Shown in pieces: positions 22,051-32,866 of a DNA stretch of 64,000 bases. The stretch spans positions 1,502,985 through 1,566,984 of the forward strand of contig MNCI01004656.1 of NCBI GenBank assembly GCA_015680685.1, written 5' to 3'. This stretch comes from Gnetum montanum. Its lineage: Eukaryota > Streptophyta > Gnetopsida > Gnetales > Gnetaceae. Below the pieces are notes generated by a model. That model did no database searches and was not told the DNA's origin. It saw only the letters and a list, made by a program, of their open reading frames with translations. Numbering within the stretch: the stretch's first letter is position 1; each line of letters opens with the position of its first letter. Position numbers and translations under genes: made by a program.

Positions 22051-24790
22051 ATGGATGGTCCTAAAGAGAGGAGGATAAGAGGGACCTTTGCAAGGAGTAG
22101 CCAAACACCCAAGAGGTGGCTAAGGACAACAAGGAGAGCAAGCTGAGCATGAGGAATAGAAGGCCTAATCAGTCAATGTTTATTAAGAGGCTCCTACTAC
22201 AAGGTAATTGATCCAGGGAGAGGCTGTGGAACCATAAGCTCTAGTGTAAGGACAAGATGTCACATTGTCCCCAGAATGCCTTGAAGCTATTTAGGAGAAA
22301 TCCATGTTGAACATGGTCATCATGGAAATAAAATTTTGTCCATTTATGGCATTTTCTCTTGAGGTAGTTTGGATGCAACTCAAAGTATCACGATTATGGC
22401 ACATTCTTTCAGATAGTGGTGAATGGTACCTTGGCAAGATGTAGCAATTCCAGCACAATACAGAAGAAGGCACCACTGTTAACATTGATGGAGTCACTAT
22501 TTATTTCTTGGTCAAAGCAAATCATAGAGACCCTAAATCTACCAAATGTGAAGGTCAAGCTTGCACATCTATCCATATGGTTCAATCCTAAATCTAGAAA
22601 GTTGTGGCTAAAGAGAGCATACAACAAAGATAATAAGACATATAATAAATTGACTTTGGAAGAGAGGACCTATTTTAAGATAGGCACATATCACCTATTC
22701 CCAACTAAGGGGTTCAATAGAATATGAACATACATAGCAAGTAGGATTGCAATATTAATGGGCAAATTCAGTATCAATCATCCCAAATTATATTTCATGA
22801 AAATCCAAAGGTGGTTCAAGAAAAATAAGGTAGGGAAGCCAACACTTTCATTTCCTTACCTAATTAAGAAGCTATGTAAGCATGCTAAAATCCTAGGATA
22901 CACAAAAGAAATTCTGAGGAGGGCTCAAAATTCTTTGTTCATTCAATTGCTCAAACCTACAATACCAAGGAAAAACCTTGGTGAGGAACAAAAACCAGAG
23001 AAGGAAGCAGAACCGAAAAAGGAAATAGAGCAAGAGCCTAAATAGCATCATGAGCCACAATTTCCACCACCACCACCACCACAAGACTATAGGCCTATGA
23101 TGAACCATTTGTAAAGAATTGCTAAAACTATCATTTGGGAAAGTAGGGATGACTCAAACCTCTTCTAGGTTATTAATGACACTGTGCAACCCATCATTTA
23201 TATTGATCCAACACGAGGGTAGATTTCATTACAATTAGAAGAGGAATCCTAATAGGCAAGAAAAATATTTGGTAATGCCGCATCCTTTTAAGTGATGCTC
23301 GAAATAAGAGAAGATGCCATAGTAGTGGTCATGCAACATCAAGATGTAGTGGGCATAGTAGAGGTGATAACAAATCACATAAAAGGATCTTTTAATGTGC
23401 CTATTATGCCTCTAGTGGACTTAATTAGGACTAGATATGTCCAAATGCTAATTGGGACTTCAATAACTCCTATGATCCATGAGGATGTTCTGAATAGATT
23501 GCTACAAATGGGACAAGTAATGATGACATCCCTAGTGATGTTACTACAATGCAATCAGAACTCATTGCCACAAAAGGAAAGTTAGTCATGGTGGAGACTA
23601 TGGTGGAACATGTAGAAAAAAAAGTGCAATGACTGCAATAAGAGTTGGCTACCATAAGAGCTGAAAGACAAGATCTTGCCTAGTTTGTCACACCTGACTA
23701 GCTGGATCAATTCAAAATAGAGCATCTAAACAAATTGATTAAACAAAATAAAGCTACTAAGCAAGAGAAGAAGGCAGTTTGAAATGCCTCTACTACTAAA
23801 TCATAAGCCTATGCTAATAAGAAGGAACTAATCACCACAGAAGAAGAAAATAAATAGCTTACTATAGATAATGTGAGGTTGATCACTATCTAGAAATAAA
23901 AGAACATCTTGGAGGAAAGTATAAACTAGTTGAAAGAACAGCTAGTGAGGGTTAACCAAGATATTAGCAGATTGACTAAAGAGAATCAAACCTTCTCAAT
24001 GAAGGAGGTTTTTGAAATCCACCAAAAGTTTGCAATCAAGACAAGTGTGTGACAAAATGAGGCCAGAAAACATGAGAAGTTGAAAGAGCATTTTTAGGAC
24101 TAGGTTGGCATTTATAATAGTACATCAACGAAAAGGAAATCTAGGTGGTAATAGCCCACATTAGATCCATGTCAATGCAAAATCTTGATTGGCAGCCCAT
24201 TCTAGATAGTTATGAACTAGTCCACTAAGTGGAAGTAAAGAATAAAGATCTATAGATTAAACACTTTAAAAAATACATGGCATTGGCTAACCTCTGATAT
24301 GCCAACCTTGCCATGTTAATAGTAGGTCAACCTAGAAATAAACTAGAGCAGTAAGTACCATGCACCTAATATGAAAAAGAGTTTGTAGACAGAAAAAATG
24401 CTTTAAAGAAACTCCATGTAAAAAACTCAAAATTGAAGGTGATCAAGGCTCACTATCATGGATAAAAAGATGTAGCCTTAGACCTAGCCAGGAGATTAAT
24501 AGAGCATCATGAGTTGAAAGAAAAGACTAGAGCCTTTGAGGAAAAATGATGGTAGTTTGTGGCCTAGTACATAAAAGCAAACAAAATATTTCTATAGTTA
24601 TCATGCCTATGGGATGTACCAGCTCCAACATACATCAATTAAATAGGCTTGATAGTACATGACCCAAGAATAGAGAAAAAAATTTGGAGGTGCTCTTAAC
24701 TTGCTACAAATTTCAAAATCTTGGTGAGAAAGGGAAGTGACCAATGGAAGAGCCACCATCTTCAGGAACTACATGACCTTCTCCAATTTG
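22051..24790 (+). pseudogene. Element A ORF2, plant-transposon-protein-like
   Basis: A long decayed reading region begins at ATG 22051 (MDGPKERRIRG). Its clearest part (22416-23045) has LPNVKVKLAHL, KLTLEERTYFKIGTYHLFPTKG, IASRIAILMGKFSINHPKLYFMKIQ and TLSFPYLIKKLCKHAKI, then a Lys/Glu/Pro-rich tail and a run of prolines. This order resembles, in my judgement, the putative plant transposon protein domain found in the env-like position of Athila-type elements. From about 23.7 to 24.1 kb it is Lys/Glu-rich and may have been a coiled coil. Many stops and at least one frame change are present. C keeps a short remnant (36145-36720). Its molecular role is unknown. Confidence 0.5.
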
Positions 24791-24949
24791 TGTCTTGAAA
24801 TGTTATGTCAAAATTTTTGTAAACACCACTACAACATGTAAGAGTCAATTTGTGTACTTAGTCAAGTCAATCAATAATTTCACACCTTTCTAATATTTTG
24901 TAAAGAACTTGTTTCTCATTTTGTTTAACTCAAGAATGGGTCTTCATTT

Positions 24950-24962
24950 AGTTGTGGATGTA
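24950..24962 (+). other. Element A polypurine tract
   Basis: AGTTGTGGATGTA directly precedes the 3' LTR and aligns with AGTCGTGGGGGTA in element C and AGTCATGGGGGTA in element F (read on the minus strand). An upstream AACTCAAGAATGGG / GACTCGAGGACAAG segment is also shared. Confidence 0.7.
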
Positions 24963-25837
24963 TGATGAGTCATGTTTTCCATGACTCCATTATCGAGGCT
25001 ATGATGTCAAGTATCTGATATCAGGGCACAACCTCCAATGTTAAGCATCCGATGTCACCCCTTCCATGTTAGTCTATAAATACCACACTTGGATGCATGA
25101 TTGGGGGATAGTTGGTTGATAGATGTTATATAGATTTTTCATAGATTTTTTATTCCAAGTTTTGTTGTCTTCTAGTTCATGCCTCTAGTGTGATGTTAAG
25201 TGATTGTATGGAGTCCTTATTTTAGTGTGATGTACTTGGACATGTTACATCATTAGAAATAAAGATTGAGATTATTTTCATCATTGCAACATCCACTTAG
25301 ATTACTTTTTGCTTTCAATTGTTTAATTATTTAGTATTTTTTTCTTAGCTAATGTTTCCATTTATTGCTCTTTACAATGCCTATTATTAAGTAGAATGAG
25401 TATGAATAATCATGATCACTTAAGTGTAATTACTTGGTAACCCAATACTATATTGTTTGGTGAGCCCAATGACATATGCTTGGTACTCCTAGCAGTAGTT
25501 ACACAAAGTCCAAGGCATTTGCAGATGATTAGGCATGGATACTCATCACATGTAGGCTAGTTTAGATTTTACTTTTTACTATTAATTAGCTTAATTAATT
25601 AATCTCTTTATTACCATTAGAAGTAGCTTAGGGCCAATAAACATCAATCATATGTCTCACTTTAGACTAAACCATATGTGACAAAGCTACCACTAGTCCA
25701 AGTGAGAAGATAGCAAACTGTAATTAAGGCATAACAATTTAGATGCACATATATTCCCATTCAAAAAATTCAACTGGATTGTGCATGAACGCTTGTAATT
25801 TGTATGGTTAGATGTAGGGCTACCTTGTTGCTCATCA
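24963..25837 (+). repeat. Element A 3' LTR
   Basis: An 875-bp LTR from TGATGAGTCATG to TTGCTCATCA, the partner of 692-1554. A TATAAATACC box lies near 25075 and an AATAAAGATTGAGATTA block near 25258. GGAAG and resumed LINE sequence follow. Confidence 0.9.
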
Positions 25838-26130
25838 GGAAGCTTAATTACTAGAAAGGAAAAAAGCTCACCCTTGCTAGCAATGTTTTAGTTATTTAGC
25901 AAATGCTTTAATCAACTCATTTCCATTACTCTAATTGTTAAGCTCCTTTTAAAACATCTTATGAGAGAATTGATTGTATTATGCATTTGTTTCTTTGGTC
26001 TACTAAGCAAATAGAAAAGGTATTGATGCATAACTCATGGTCACACAAAAACATCCACAAAAAAATCATTTAAGACACTATCGCCTAGGGCACCTTTCGT
26101 ATGGGTACAAAAACCTAAGAATATTCTCAA
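25838..26130 (+). pseudogene. L1-type LINE ORF2, 3' fragment beyond element A
   Basis: Joining base 691 to 25843 restores the L1 motif IEKKLNYW-KGKKLTLA, with the Trp now a TAG stop, followed by VLVISKCFNQL. This is the conserved segment of plant L1 ORF2 just after the RT palm and thumb. Similarity fades after about 26.1 kb. The first five bases (GGAAG) are the right copy of the target-site duplication of element A. This fragment and 1-691 are one LINE copy interrupted by a 25-kb nested insertion. No poly-A tail could be placed. Confidence 0.75.
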
Positions 26131-27855
26131 CTGGTAAGGGAAACATGGTATTTTAATAGGTAAAGATTATTACATTCAATAATGTTGATAATTTTAAATA
26201 ACTTTGAAAAAGAAATTTAAATGAAATGACTTTCCAAATTGAGAAGGAAATTTAAATAAAATAACTATCCATGTTAGAAAATGAAAGTTTAAAGTAAGAG
26301 AGAAATTACTACAATAGAGGATTTGAATTAATAATGGTATTTCTTGACTACATATGAAATAGCATGCAACAGAGAAAAGATCTCATAGCTCTTGGAATAA
26401 CAAACAAAGAAAAGGTTGAAACAAAAGACTTAGCTCAATATAGAGCTTTAGATCTAGTTGAAAAGATGGATAACCTCTTATGCAAGCTTGTCTACTTGTG
26501 CCTCCAGGAAGCACACTTCCTCCAACAATTCTACAACTTCAGGCTTCTAAATCCATTCATAGCTTATCATTGAACTTATTTCGAAAGCACCACCAAAATA
26601 GGTTCATAATGGATTTAGAGAAAAGATTATCGGGACTTTCCATCTCTAGCTAGTTGCAGCCATGCCCGTGCCTATGCCCATCATTGCCCGCCTCCTTCAA
26701 TGGTTGCTAGAATGTTGCAACATTTGCTATATAACGACCTTCCAATTTTGTGCACTTTGGTTGTTTCCTCTAGAAACTTGTGGAGGTTGGCCTAACATTT
26801 TTTGAGAATCTAACACATAGTTTGTAGTGGTTTTGGTATGCATGCTACCATTGTTACCCAATGAAAGCCTGAGTTGAGTTAGGAAACTTCCATAGAGGAA
26901 TGAACGTTCATTGTAAGTTTCTAACCCTAAAATAAAAATGTACAAATATTTTTCAAAGATGTGCATTTTTGGCTGGCATTGGACTACTTTTCAATGGCTT
27001 TGTTGCTTCGATGGCAGCTACTGAAATATGAATTTTAGTCCAAACAAAGACCAATTCATGCATGCCTATGTTTTGAATAAAATGTCAAAGATAGGATGAA
27101 TATTTCTTACACTTTTAATTTTATGATATGAAATAATAATTTCCATTTGACTAGCCATTGCTGGATGCGAAAGAATCATTTAAGTATTAATTTATTGTAT
27201 TTAACCTTAATGTGGTTAAACTAATTAATCATGGCCTCGTGCTTAGCATGGAAAAGTTGACATCAACATTTAGCTACCAAACTAAGGTTTCATGCAAGTG
27301 CGATAGCAAAAATAATAGAAATTTTAAAAAGGTGTAAGAATATGTAAAATAGAAAGAATAAAAAAGATCACAAAATAATGACAAATTGAAACTTGCAAGT
27401 AAACTATAATTTTTTAATCATGATTAAAATAATCACATAATCAAAAGATCACTAAACATGGGCTACCTTTGTCATACCACTATATTTAATCAAAATTTTA
27501 AAATATAAACTTTAAAAACATAATTTTAACTACACACACATATATTGTAATTTATAATGAAGATTACATTGCCAATCATTGAAAAGTAAAATTAATTAGT
27601 ATGAGGACAATTTTTAGCACAAGACTTATGCTAAACTTAATAAGAAGGACATGCCTCCTTTAGATCATAGATAACCACAACTTTCATATTTTTCTTTAAG
27701 TTTTTTTTTTAGAAATAGAAAGGGGATGGGTGAAAATGGTTAAGGGAAAATGAGATGAGTTGAGGAAAATTAGGAAAGGTAGGACAGGATTTTTTTTCAA
27801 TTTTTTTTTGAATTTTGGAGAAATGGGTTAAAAGGGAATGGAGCCTAGGTTGATG
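26131..27855. other. Intergenic or unassigned repeat sequence, no gene recognised
   Basis: This is AT-rich sequence with short ORFs only (for example 26364-26573 on the plus strand and 26727-26966 on the minus strand) that I could not relate to any protein. A small local duplication of AAATTTAAATRAAATRACTWTCC occurs at about 26212-26270. A poly-T run and a purine-rich stretch lie at 27695-27840. Confidence 0.4.
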
Positions 27856-27859
27856 ATTG

Positions 27860-28944
27860 CTACCATACCCCATCACACTTAAGAACTTATTACACTGCCA
27901 ATGAATATAATTCTCAATTTTTTAAGAAAACTTTGCTCATGGTGTATTTCTTTCTTAAGGTAGGAATTCAAACACGAGTCTCATTGATTAATTGCATTGT
28001 TAAAGAACATGGTCCTTTTAAAAACTTTGTCCATTGTGCAATTCAACCCTTGTGCATTTACCTTTTTAATTATAAGCTAGATGGCATCATACTAGGTCTC
28101 TTGGGTGCCTAAGGGTTTTGAAGTGAAGAGGAACACAATTCACCCTGCTACTCATAGGATAGCTATGGATCATCACACTTGATAGCTAGGGCTTATGAGA
28201 GGGAAATGGAATTTTCTATGGTCACCTAGTGATTGTGGCTAACCATTCTCCAAGCTCACATGTTCTATATTCACATGACCATGATAATAACATGATAAGT
28301 TAGCATAAATCCCATCCTCCATAATCCAACATAACTAATAGAATCAAAAAATTGAAATAGATATGGAAGAATCATAGAATTCTTAAAATATATCATATAA
28401 AGAAGGTTTTATATAATAATAATATGATATAACATGAACAATATATAAATCATTATACTTGCCTTATTTTCAAATGGTGTTATGATGACCTAATGCCCAA
28501 CAACTCTAACAATCATAATGATTATTAAAATCATATTGAAAAGCAGAAATAGATCAAATTAAAACTAACATGCTAAGAAAGAGATGATGGTTGACTTAAC
28601 ATGCATGAGAAAATGATGGAAATGTAAACAAAATATGCAAATGCAACTATATACAAATGAAAAGCATGAATAATAAGAAGAAAGTTCATAACTAAGGATC
28701 TACTAAGTTTCCACAAGGGGCACCTAAGTTGAAATGCATTAAAATTTTTATTTAATTTGTATCCTTGCACATTAGTAACTTTGTAAACATTGGGGCCAAT
28801 GACATTTGTGACTTTGTATGGGCCTGATCACATAGGAGAAAACATATTTTGAGGACTTGTTTGACTAGAAACTATCTCTTTTTAGGACTATATCTCCTAC
28901 TTTAAAGACTTTAGCTGCATATTTCTTATCAAACCATATTTTAA
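27860..28944 (-). pseudogene. Family B element (copy B-1): integrase C-terminus and 3' region
   Basis: Read on the minus strand, 28944-28700 encodes KVFKVGD-IVLKRDS, KSSKYVFSYV-RP, VYKV and GYKLNKNFNAFQLRCP. This is the basic GD-x-VLK and N-x-FNAF-x-LR-x-Y pattern of a Ty3 integrase C-terminus. Below 28700 the sequence aligns with the plus-strand copy at 41471-41886 and 42730-42900, interpreted as 3' untranslated region and LTR. The uninterrupted target of the solo LTR (CTAACTTATCATGTTATT) lies near 28283. LTR limits could not be set. Confidence 0.6.
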
Positions 28945-29457
28945 TAATTTTTTGATGATTAAGATTACAAAAATAAATACATAATCATAATTCACTTATT
29001 CATTTTCTAACATGTACTAAATTTAATATTCAACTTGAATGTTTTAAAGGATGACTAATTTTAGATTCTAAAAGTTTATTAATATTTACCTTCATCAATG
29101 TTTAAATCTTGGGATTAATAGGTCTAAGCTTTTGTCTAAATGGTTTGGCTTCAGTACGTAGGTCATCTAATAAAGATTCTCTAGTTGCTATTTTAAGAGA
29201 GATTTTATTTAAAAAATATAACATCCTTGGACATAGCTTCTTCATTGATTTGAGTAACTTTAAAATATTGATGACTAAATTCATCCTTGGAAAGTAAAAA
29301 TTCGTGAATATGATTATCATCATCTAAACTTTGAGAAAAAAGATATTTTCTAGAATAGGATAAGAGTTAACCTTTTTAATAATAATTTTAGAATCCCAAG
29401 TATCATTTCTCAAAGGAACATCTAAAGTAGTGGCCATTTGAGCTAATGCATCATGAA
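28945..29457 (-). pseudogene. Copy B-1 reverse transcriptase start, fused to integrase end
   Basis: Minus-strand motifs KPFRQKLRPINPKI (29150-29102), INKLLESKISHPLKHSS and SEL-x-LCIYFCNLN correspond to the RT fingers of Ty3 elements (FRQKLRPINHK, EINRLLESKIIYPIRHSS and LCIDFRNLN in copy B-2). Directly after LCIYFCNLNHQ, in the same frame, the reading passes to KIIKIWFDKKYAAKVFKVGD, an integrase tail. The rest of RT, RNase H and most of integrase are missing, so this copy carries a deletion of most of pol. Stops include TGA. Confidence 0.7.
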
Positions 29458-29707
29458 CTTTAAAAATATATCATCTTTTGACATAGCTTCTTCATTAATT
29501 TGAGTAACTTTAAAATATTTATCACTAAATTCATCCTTGGAAAGTAAAAATTCATGAATATGATTATCATCATCTAAACTTGGGAAAAAAAAGATATTAT
29601 CTAGAATAGGATAAGAGTTAACCTTTTTAATAATAGTTTTATAATCCCAAGCATCGTGTCTAAAAGGAACATCTATAGTAGTGGCCATTTGAGCTAATGC
29701 ATCATGA
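29208..29707 (-). repeat. 250-bp tandem duplication in the copy B-1 protease-RT linker
   Basis: The stretch at about 29208-29457 is repeated at about 29458-29707 with an exact 250-bp offset (for example ACATAGCTTCTTCATT at 29231 and 29481; GCCATTTGAGCTAATGCATC at 29432 and 29682). The copies differ by scattered substitutions and small indels. They encode the same linker segment (KVNSYPILDNIFFFPS, LLSKDEFSDKYFKVTQ in the better copy). Confidence 0.9.
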
Positions 29708-30660
29708 CCATAAGTCTCTTCTCTAGAAACACATGCAATGGATATGTCATCAAAAGTTTTCTCAACTTCTAATGTTTTAATGGTTAGAATCCCATTTATA
29801 TTTTTGTCCTTTTCTAATGGTGATGTGTTGCCAAAGAAATTCTTTTCCATCATGTTGATGATAAAGCAAGGAATCTTCATAAATTTATTCACATTCTCTA
29901 AAATATTGATAATATTGGGTGGAATATATATAAGCAAAAGGATTTATTTCTAAAATTTAACTCACATAATCATTCATAACATGTTCAAAAAGTCCAACTT
30001 CAATAACTCCAATATAAATATTAATATTTTGGTTTTCCAAAGATTGATTGTGTTGATTAAAAGTTGGTACTACATGTTTATAAAATGGTTCTCTTGGTAT
30101 CACAACATATTTAGATTCTTCTTTGATAGGAATTGATAATTCTAAAAAATGTGATCTAAAGAAGCCTTCAAACTGGGCTCTAAAAGTCCTTGATAAAAGC
30201 ACACCATAAGTGGGTGACATGTCAACTAGTGAAATATCTACATAACATGTGAAATTAGGATATTGTTTAAGTTTCACTTTCACTCCTTTTAATTATTTTG
30301 CCATAGGTATGTTAGATCCATCAAGTTGTATTACACTTTTTCCTTATGGTATTAATTGTGCTCCTAACATTTTACACACTTCTTATGACATGACGCTAAT
30401 AGTTGTACCAAAATCCATCAAATAATTATGAACAATCTTTCCTAAAATAATCACAGTTGTAAAGAAAGGAGGTTGATCTTTCTTGTTCAACATGAAACTG
30501 CATGAGTTTTGTATTGATAGAGCATTAGGACTTTCTACAACATGAACCTTTTTTTTAGTTATTGGAGATGTTTCTTTATTCGTTTTAGGTTTATGAACCA
30601 TATTTTGGATTGCATCTTTCATTTCATTGAAATGTAAAAGATCATACATCAAAATGTTGA
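29708..30660 (-). pseudogene. Copy B-1 protease and linker
   Basis: On the minus strand, 30652-30383 ends in KIVHNYLMDFGTTISVMS, the protease active-site loop (usual form L-x-D-S/T-G-A-S-x-S-V), with Phe in place of Ser/Thr. 30283-29957 continues with YVDISLVDMSPTYGVLLSR and GFFRSHFLELSIPI, matching the ILL-x-R end of the retroelement protease. A linker follows towards RT. Frame breaks occur between these stretches. Confidence 0.65.
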
Positions 30661-31847
30661 CTTAAATCTTTTCAAATCCTCAACTAGATCATAAGTTTTA
30701 TGTTCATCTTTAACTTCGTGTTTAGGTAGAGTTCTTCTAACTATAGAAGGTGAGTTTGATTATTGTTGAATATTTACTTGGGATGGTCCATTTTGATTAC
30801 TTGTGTTATTTTGACTAGGAACTCTTTTGTTGGGAGAAGTATAAGAGTTATTCTTAGTTTGTTCTTGAGTGGTGCTCATAATGTCACTAAGTCTACGATA
30901 GCGAGTGTTATGTGGGTTGGGATCACTTACCATTACTTGCTCACATGAGACAACTTCTTCATTTTATCTTTCATGGGGTATGTTAAGGACCATAATTGGG
31001 ATTTTTCCATTTTGTTGGTTTTGGGCATTGTAACCATATAATGCTAAAAAATTAGAACAATTTTGTTCAAAGTGTTTCCTAGTATTATGAAGGTGGAAAA
31101 AATCATCATTAATTGATGTGCTTGGTTTCTCAGAACTTTGTTATTATTTTTCTTTAGTTCAAATACTTCATTGAAAGGTTTTTGAAGTGAAATTAATATT
31201 TAGTTGATTTTATTTTCTATTTGATTAGTAGATCCATTAGAATTAGATATTCCATTTGGGTTTATGATGGATTGTATTAAGGCTTTTGATTGATTGTGAT
31301 TCAAATTGGTATTTGATGGTAAAAATGAAGAAGATATTGGACTTTAAAAATAATTCTTTATAGGTTAAGTCATGTGAAGGGGAGTAGGGATTTGAAACAT
31401 AGCATTATTTATTGGGAAATTTTGTGATGGTAAGGGACTAGATTGAATAGGATTGCTAATACTCATCACCCCAAACTAAGTTTGAATGGTATTAATTAAG
31501 GTAATTTGTTCTAGATCAACAAATTTAGTCATTACTCCTTGTAATTTTATTATGTTGTAATTAGATTTGATGGTATAGGTAAACAATGGATCAATGGTGA
31601 ATAAGTAAAATTTGAGGATACCATCAAGTTATAGATATATATCATTTGGCACATAAACTAGTTTATGGAGAAATCTCAAATTATTGTCATGAATGTTTTT
31701 CCTAGGTAGTTTTCTCATACTTGTAAAATTACTTGAGGCTAATGAAAGACTAGTCAACTTATCAAATTGGAGTATAAACTTATTTTTAAATTCTAGCCAT
31801 GAATTAATATATACATGAGAGATAATTAAAAACCATTGTATGGCTTT
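30661..31847 (-). pseudogene. gag: Copy B-1 gag, 3' half (beyond element C)
   Basis: Read leftward from the element C junction the minus strand encodes SKAIQWFLIISHVYINSWLEFKNKFILQF, SLASSNFTSMRKLPRKN and LRFLHKLVYVPNDIYL (each a separate short segment). This corresponds to the A-x-x-W-x-x-LP-x-x-S-x-x-W-x-E-x-x-x-x-F region of a Ty3 gag. Further down it becomes low-complexity (Asn/Ser/Pro-rich). The gag continues on the other side of C at 37632. The last five bases, GCTTT (31843-31847), are the left TSD of C. Confidence 0.6.
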
Positions 31848-32725
31848 TGATGAAGCTCTATATAGTTGATGCGTAGACTAGGCCATGTATACAGGGCCCC
31901 GTATATGCGGCCGCATTGACGCAGCCCTGTCGACGTAGCCTTCCTGCATCAACGTGGCCCTGTTTACGTAGCTGCCTATCCCGACCTATAAATAAGAAGG
32001 CTTTCCACCTCATTTAGAAATCCTTTTGGTAGTTGTGGTGAATCCCTTTCATTTTGTTTCAATAGGAGTTAGATTATTTTCTTAGTATATGCCCGCAGTG
32101 TGGTGATTGTAATTGTGCGGCACCTTTATTCGAGTGTGACGTACTTGGACGCACACATGATCGGAAATAAAGATTGAGATTACTTCATCATTGCAGCATT
32201 CACTTAGTTTTAACTACTTAATTATTACTATTATATATTATTTTCTTAGTTAATATCTCTTTATCATCATTTACTATTCTTGTTGTTAAATGTGGAATGA
32301 GTACGACTTAATCACGAGCATTTAAGTGTGACTACTTGGTAACCCAGTAGCGTACCTAGGATCTACACTTGGTAATCCCAGTAGTATTTGTGCACGAGGT
32401 CCAAGATGTGTACAGATGATTAAGGAATGGATGCTCATCGAACTTAGGCTAGCTTAGATTTCAATTCTTATTGCTTATTAGTTTAAACAAATTTATTTTC
32501 CATTGTCTCTAGGAGTAGCACTAAATTAGGATCAGATCATACGCCTCACTCTAGACTAAACCATACATGACAAAGCAAATACTAGTCCAGGTGGGAAGAC
32601 AACGAACTGTAATCAATGTGTAACTATCTAGATACCATGAAGATCCTATCCATGGAGTTCGATCGGATTGCACGTGAATGCTTGTAGTTGTATGGTTGAG
32701 TGTAGGGGTACCTCACCACTCATCA
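31848..32725 (+). repeat. Element C 5' LTR
   Basis: 878 bp from TGATGAAGCTCT to CACTCATCA. The U3 start is GC-rich and palindromic (GGGCCCCGTATA, TGCGGCCGCA). CCTATAAATAAGAAGG near 31985 is the likely TATA box, and GGAAATAAAGATTGAG near 32162 carries a polyadenylation-like signal. It aligns with 36755-37631. Confidence 0.93.
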
Positions 32726-32726
32726 T

Positions 32727-32744
32727 TGGCACCGTTGCCGGGGA
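32727..32744 (+). other. Element C primer-binding site (tRNA-Asp)
   Basis: TGGCACCGTTGCCGGGGA follows one base after the LTR. It complements the 3' 18 bases of plant tRNA-Asp(GUC) except for one position (A for G, a likely decayed CpG). tRNA-Asp priming is known for Athila-type elements. Confidence 0.85.
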
Positions 32745-32866
32745 TGGTGCTAGTTATCTAGATTAGTTATATCATACAAGGTCACTGTATAGGACTTAAC
32801 GATATATCTTTTAGAAGGAAATAATTATAAAAAGTCACATGCAAATTCACACACAATTTCACAACC

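Larger units (their letters stand above)
692..25837 (+). mobile_element. Element A: pol-less LTR retrotransposon (gag + ORF2), interrupted by element D
   Basis: The element is bounded by two related LTRs (692-1554 and 24963-25837), both opening TGATGA and ending CTCATCA, with TSDs AGAAG (687-691) and GGAAG (25838-25842), one transition apart. Without element D the internal part is about 7.5 kb: a decayed tRNA-Asp primer site, gag, a non-coding stretch, a second ORF and a polypurine tract. No protease, RT, RNase H or integrase is found. The independently inserted element C has the same layout, so absence of pol looks built-in rather than a private deletion. The probable helper is an Athila-like element such as F. 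Confidence 0.85.

Noticed and set aside
32727-32744. tRNA-Asp-like sequence, considered as a tRNA gene
   Set aside because: Only the complement of the last 18 bases is present, placed right after an LTR; it is a primer-binding site.
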